Assembly: GCA_034440495.1 (NCBI GenBank)
Contig: JAWXCE010000018.1
Coordinates: forward strand, 1-35,585
Reading direction: 5' to 3'
Origin: JAWXCE01 sp034440495
GTDB taxonomy: Bacteria > Pseudomonadota > Alphaproteobacteria > Rhizobiales > Rhodomicrobiaceae
DNA: 35,585 nucleotides
Position numbers and translations under genes: made by a program. Below, one piece after another: positions 32,912 through 35,585 of the stretch. Positions within the stretch are counted from its first letter, which is position 1. Each line of letters begins with the position of its first letter. The notes below the pieces were generated by a model, which saw only the letters and a list, made by a program, of their open reading frames with translations, did not search any database and was not told the origin of the DNA.

Positions 32912-33892
32912 ATGACGCTGGATGCAGATATTATCGTCGAACGGCGTCGCCTGAAGCGGCGGCTTGTCTTCTGGCGAACGGGGGCCATTATCGCGGCCGT
33001 CGCATTGGCGGCGATCCTCATTGCAAACCCGCAAGGGGCAGGCTCCCCCGATGGATTTGCATTCGGGCAGCACATAGCCCGCATTACAATCAACGGCGTT
33101 ATCACCGACAGCCGCGACCAGCAGAAGCTGCTTGAAAAGCTGGCTGACTCAGAGAACGCCAGCGCTGTCATTGTGCACATCAATAGTCCTGGCGGCACCA
33201 CCGCAGGCGGCGAGATGCTGTACCGCGCCCTGCGCCGTATCTCAGAGAAAAAGCCTGTCGTCGCAGTGTTTGGCACTGCCGCAACATCGGCCGCTTATAT
33301 GGCTGGCATTGCAACCGACTTTATCATCGCGCGCGGCAATACGATCACTGGATCGGTGGGTGTCATTTTCCAGTGGCCGGATATGTCTGGACTGCTCGAT
33401 AAAATCGGCGTGAAGGTTGAGGAGATTAAAAGCGGCCCGCTCAAGGCCACACCTTCACCTTACAGGCCTACCGATGAGGCATCCCGGCAAGCCTCACTGG
33501 AATTGGTGATGGAAGCGCAGACATGGTTTCTTTCACTCGTAACGGAAAGACGAAAGCTCGCACCTGACACCCTGGAACAGGTTAAAACGGGGCGCGTCTT
33601 TTCCGGCAGACAGGCTGTTGGCATGGGTTTGGTGGACGCGCTTGGCGATGAAATGGACGCGCGTGAATGGCTCGCACGCAATCGCGATGTCCCGCAATCG
33701 ACCAGAATCATCGACTGGGAACCCGAAAGTTCAAGCGCCTACAGCCTTATTCGGGTCGCTGCGGGAGCATTTAATGCAGTAATTGGGGGATTATTTGATG
33801 AATCCCTTGTTTTTTTTAACGAAAACGCTTCCCTAGCCGCCCAGAGGCTTGACGGCCTTGTTTCTGTTTGGCAACTTCAAAAATCGCAATAA
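32912..33892 (+). CDS. sppA: Signal peptide peptidase SppA (S49 family)
   Basis: SppA digests remnant signal peptides in the inner membrane. The 326-residue protein has an N-terminal membrane anchor (about residues 24-42, IIAAVALAAILIANPQGAG), then IARITINGVITDS, VIVHINSPGGTTAGGEMLY, the nucleophile region TAATSAAYMAGIATDFIIA, TITGSVGVIFQWPDMSGLLDKIGV, and IKSGPLKATPSP with the general-base Lys. This is the short, single-domain form with one anchor that is common outside enterobacteria. It sits 69 bp after rpsA in the conserved rpsA-sppA-ihfB order. Start ATG 32912 precedes a short polar stretch and the anchor. Confidence 0.94.
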   Translation: MTLDADIIVERRRLKRRLVFWRTGAIIAAVALAAILIANPQGAGSPDGFAFGQHIARITINGVITDSRDQQKLLEKLADSENASAVIVHINSPGGTTAGGEMLYRALRRISEKKPVVAVFGTAATSAAYMAGIATDFIIARGNTITGSVGVIFQWPDMSGLLDKIGVKVEEIKSGPLKATPSPYRPTDEASRQASLELVMEAQTWFLSLVTERRKLAPDTLEQVKTGRVFSGRQAVGMGLVDALGDEMDAREWLARNRDVPQSTRIIDWEPESSSAYSLIRVAAGAFNAVIGGLFDESLVFFNENASLAAQRLDGLVSVWQLQKSQ

Positions 33893-33936
33893 GTACAACA
33901 ACATGCCTTCATAAGAGGCAGAAAGGGAGGCTTGAT

Positions 33937-34356
33937 ATGATCAAGTCAGAACTTATCGAAAAAATTTCCGAGACCAACCCGCACCTTTTGCAGCGCGATA
34001 TCGAGAAAATTGTGAATGTTATTTTTGATGAAATCACCGAAGCTCTTGCACGGGGCGAACGTGTTGAATTGCGCGGCTTTGGCGCATTTTCCGTCAAGCA
34101 CCGCCCTGCCCGCACGGGCCGCAACCCGCGCACCGGCGAGGCTGTCGATGTGGAAGAAAAATATGTTCCTTTCTTCAAAACCGGCAAGGAATTGCGCGAG
34201 AAACTAAACAAAAACTTTACCGCAGCAAAAAAAGCGGCTCCAGCAAAAACTGAAGCGAAAGCGGCATCGACAAAGGCCGAGCCCGCCAAAGCCGAGCCCG
34301 CCAAGGCAGCGGCAAAAGCTGAAACTCCATCAGCCAAGAAAGCTGCTAAAAAATGA
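33937..34356 (+). CDS. ihfB: Integration host factor beta subunit with Lys/Ala-rich tail
   Basis: IhfB pairs with IhfA to bend DNA sharply. The core, residues 1-94, has IKSELIEKISETNPHLLQRDIEKIV, RVELRGFGAFSVKHRPARTGRNPRTGE with the DNA-intercalating GRNPRTG arm at 61-67, and VPFFKTGKELREKLN. IhfB is normally about 94-100 residues; this one has 45 more, a tail of repeated AKAEPAK/KAAAK type units like histone H1 or some HU proteins. GGGAGG lies just before ATG 33937, deciding the start over an upstream ATG in sppA's 3' end. Order sppA-ihfB-lapA is conserved in alphaproteobacteria. Confidence 0.95.
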   Translation: MIKSELIEKISETNPHLLQRDIEKIVNVIFDEITEALARGERVELRGFGAFSVKHRPARTGRNPRTGEAVDVEEKYVPFFKTGKELREKLNKNFTAAKKAAPAKTEAKAASTKAEPAKAEPAKAAAKAETPSAKKAAKK

Positions 34357-34414
34357 CGTTCAAGACGGCTGACCGGTGTGAATTGTGCATTTGCAAGGCT
34401 GAAAGGATTTTTCA

Positions 34415-34783
34415 GTGACGAGACTTATCCGGTTCGCCGTCTTGGCGCTTGTGACTATAGTGACGCTTGCGCTTTTGGTCGCTAATCGTCACTTCGTAAC
34501 TTTATACCTCGATCCGCTGTCGCCTCGCAGTGTGGCGACAGCTATTGAACCGCCCCTGTTTCTCGTTATTCTTCTTGTTATGATTACAGGGGTCTGTCTG
34601 GGCGCTTTCGCCGTATGGATAAGCCAGGGCCGCTGGCGTCGTCAGGCTAAACTTCGCGCCGCCGAATCTATCAAGTTAAAAAGAAGTCTGGCTTTGCTTG
34701 AAGTGGAACTTGCCGAGACGAAGAAAGCGCGTCCAACGATGACGGCCAAGGTCTTTGGCTCCTATCAGGGATTGACCCACTAG
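34415..34783 (+). CDS. LapA domain-containing membrane protein (DUF1049)
   Basis: The 122-residue protein has two membrane helices, residues 4-22 (LIRFAVLALVTIVTLALLVA) and about 46-67 (FLVILLVMITGVCLGAFAVWIS), followed by a cytoplasmic basic coiled-coil-like stretch (RWRRQAKLRAAESIKLKRSLALLEVELAETKKA). This is the LapA/YciS layout; E. coli LapA works with LapB in regulating lipopolysaccharide synthesis through LpxC. LapB is not in the window. The start is GTG 34415 with AAGGA upstream. It follows ihfB after 58 bp and precedes trpF, as in many alphaproteobacteria. Confidence 0.88.
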   Translation: MTRLIRFAVLALVTIVTLALLVANRHFVTLYLDPLSPRSVATAIEPPLFLVILLVMITGVCLGAFAVWISQGRWRRQAKLRAAESIKLKRSLALLEVELAETKKARPTMTAKVFGSYQGLTH

Positions 34784-34807
34784 ACGTTGTGAGCGAGTAC
34801 CTCAGTC

Positions 34808-35464
34808 ATGGGCGTCGAAGTCAAGATCTGTGGCGTTAAGTCGCCTGAAGCGCTGAATGCAGCCATTGATGCTGGCGCAGACTACGCGGGCCTCGTGTTT
34901 TTCCCACCCAGCCCTCGCTACGTCAACCCTAAAACTGCGTCAGAACTTGCCGCTATCGGCCGTGGCAAGATCAAGATCGTTGCGTTGTTCGTCGATCCTC
35001 ACGAGGATGAACTCGACGCTGTTCTGTCCATCGTCAAGCCTGACATCATCCAACTGCACGGCGCCGAAAAGCCCGTCGATGTGCGCGCCATCCGCGAGTG
35101 GAGCGGGCTGCCCGTGGTGAAAGCCATCAGCGTGCGCGATGAGAATGACGCGCTGTCCGCCCTCGCCTTTCGCGGCATTGCCGATTTCATCCTGTTCGAC
35201 GCCAAACCCGCCCCTTCCTCGGAGTTGCCTGGCGGCAATGGCGAAACCTTCAATTGGCGTGCGATCGACTGCGTGGCGACCGAAATCCGTTTCATCCTCT
35301 CCGGCGGTTTAACACCAGCAAATGTAGCCGAAGCGATTGCGGCGACGGGGGCAAGCGCCGTGGATGTGTCATCGGGCGTCGAGCGCTCCAAGGGCGAGAA
35401 AGACCCCGCCCTCATTCGCCGTTTTGTCGAAGCCGCCAAAGCGGCCGCATTTGAGAAAGTATGA
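34808..35464 (+). CDS. trpF: Phosphoribosylanthranilate isomerase
   Basis: TrpF isomerises N-(5-phosphoribosyl)anthranilate in tryptophan synthesis. The 218-residue TIM barrel shows VEVKICGVKSPEALNAAIDAGADYAGLVFFPPSPRYV (catalytic Cys in KICG), ALFVDPHEDEL, DIIQLHGAEKP, VVKAISVRDEND, FILFDAKP (catalytic Asp) and the phosphate-binding FILSGGLTPANVAEAI and AVDVSSGVERSKGEKDP. All catalytic and binding motifs are intact. It overlaps trpB by ATGA, the usual trpFBA arrangement. There is no attenuator leader in front, so regulation is by other means. Confidence 0.97.
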   Translation: MGVEVKICGVKSPEALNAAIDAGADYAGLVFFPPSPRYVNPKTASELAAIGRGKIKIVALFVDPHEDELDAVLSIVKPDIIQLHGAEKPVDVRAIREWSGLPVVKAISVRDENDALSALAFRGIADFILFDAKPAPSSELPGGNGETFNWRAIDCVATEIRFILSGGLTPANVAEAIAATGASAVDVSSGVERSKGEKDPALIRRFVEAAKAAAFEKV

Positions 35465-35585
35465 TCGCCATGGCTGACCGCACGCAGGCCGCGCCAAACA
35501 GTTATCGCACCGGGCCTGACGAGCGCGGCCATTTCGGTATCTTCGGTGGCCGCTATGTGGCGGAGACGCTGATGCCGCTGGTGCT
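35461..35585 (+). CDS. trpB: Tryptophan synthase beta chain, 3' truncated by window edge
   Basis: The last 125 bases encode MIAMADRTQAAPNSYRTGPDERGHFGIFGGRYVAETLMPLV, matching the N-terminus of TrpB with its FGGRYVAETLMPLV signature. TrpB condenses indole and serine using PLP. The start may be ATG 35461, overlapping the trpF stop, or ATG 35470, which gives the more usual MADR start. The PLP lysine and the rest of the protein lie beyond the window. Confidence 0.93.
   Translation, partial: MIAMADRTQAAPNSYRTGPDERGHFGIFGGRYVAETLMPLV

Overview
The window is about 35.6 kb of a chromosome from a free-living alphaproteobacterium. The evidence is gene order as much as gene content: mltA-Smr, rplU-rpmA followed by a GNAT gene, the run TIGR02300-aroA-cmk-rpsA-sppA-ihfB-lapA-trpF-trpB, and an ethylmalonyl-CoA pathway operon. 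I cannot fix the order or genus. Both edges cut genes: mltA lacks its 5' end and trpB lacks its 3' end. No phage, insertion sequence, CRISPR array or rRNA was seen.

Layout. 1-2.0 kb holds mltA, an Smr-domain gene and a small secreted DUF2541-like protein. 2.2-5.8 kb holds rplU, rpmA, a GNAT acetyltransferase, a YugP-like zinc peptidase and rimO, with a dispersed inverted repeat just before rimO. 5.8-10 kb is accessory: small membrane proteins, an antitoxin with a frame-broken toxin, a YdjM-like hydrolase, a Gly-rich secreted protein, a frame-broken VOC gene and a gamma-glutamylcyclotransferase-like gene with no usual start codon. 10-15.1 kb holds ppdK, meaB and a SleB-type cell wall hydrolase. 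15.3-20.7 kb is on the minus strand: a polytopic membrane protein, then the operon ccr - unknown 130-residue protein - mcd - VOC protein.

21.1-24.3 kb is the least familiar part. A Sel1-repeat protein, a MotA/TolQ/ExbB-type channel, an ExbD-like protein with an unusual periplasmic domain and an unknown membrane protein form one operon. A membrane-anchored protein with an OmpA-like tail converges on it. It resembles a proton-motive-force motor unit without the usual Tol-Pal or TonB partners. 24.5-28.2 kb holds an orphan ribbon-helix-helix antitoxin, ettA, an AT-rich GIY-YIG gene whose C-terminal domain lies in the -1 frame after an A7 run, a HicB antitoxin with no visible HicA, and tRNA-Ala(GGC). 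28.3-35.6 kb is the housekeeping run.

How genes work together. ccr and mcd encode two dedicated steps of acetyl-CoA assimilation by the ethylmalonyl-CoA pathway. meaB protects B12-dependent acyl-CoA mutases of that route, and ppdK links pyruvate to PEP, so the 10-20.7 kb half is rich in C2/C3 carbon metabolism. Frame breaks are confined to accessory genes while all the core genes are intact, which points to real gene decay more than to poor sequence, although single-base errors cannot be excluded from sequence alone.
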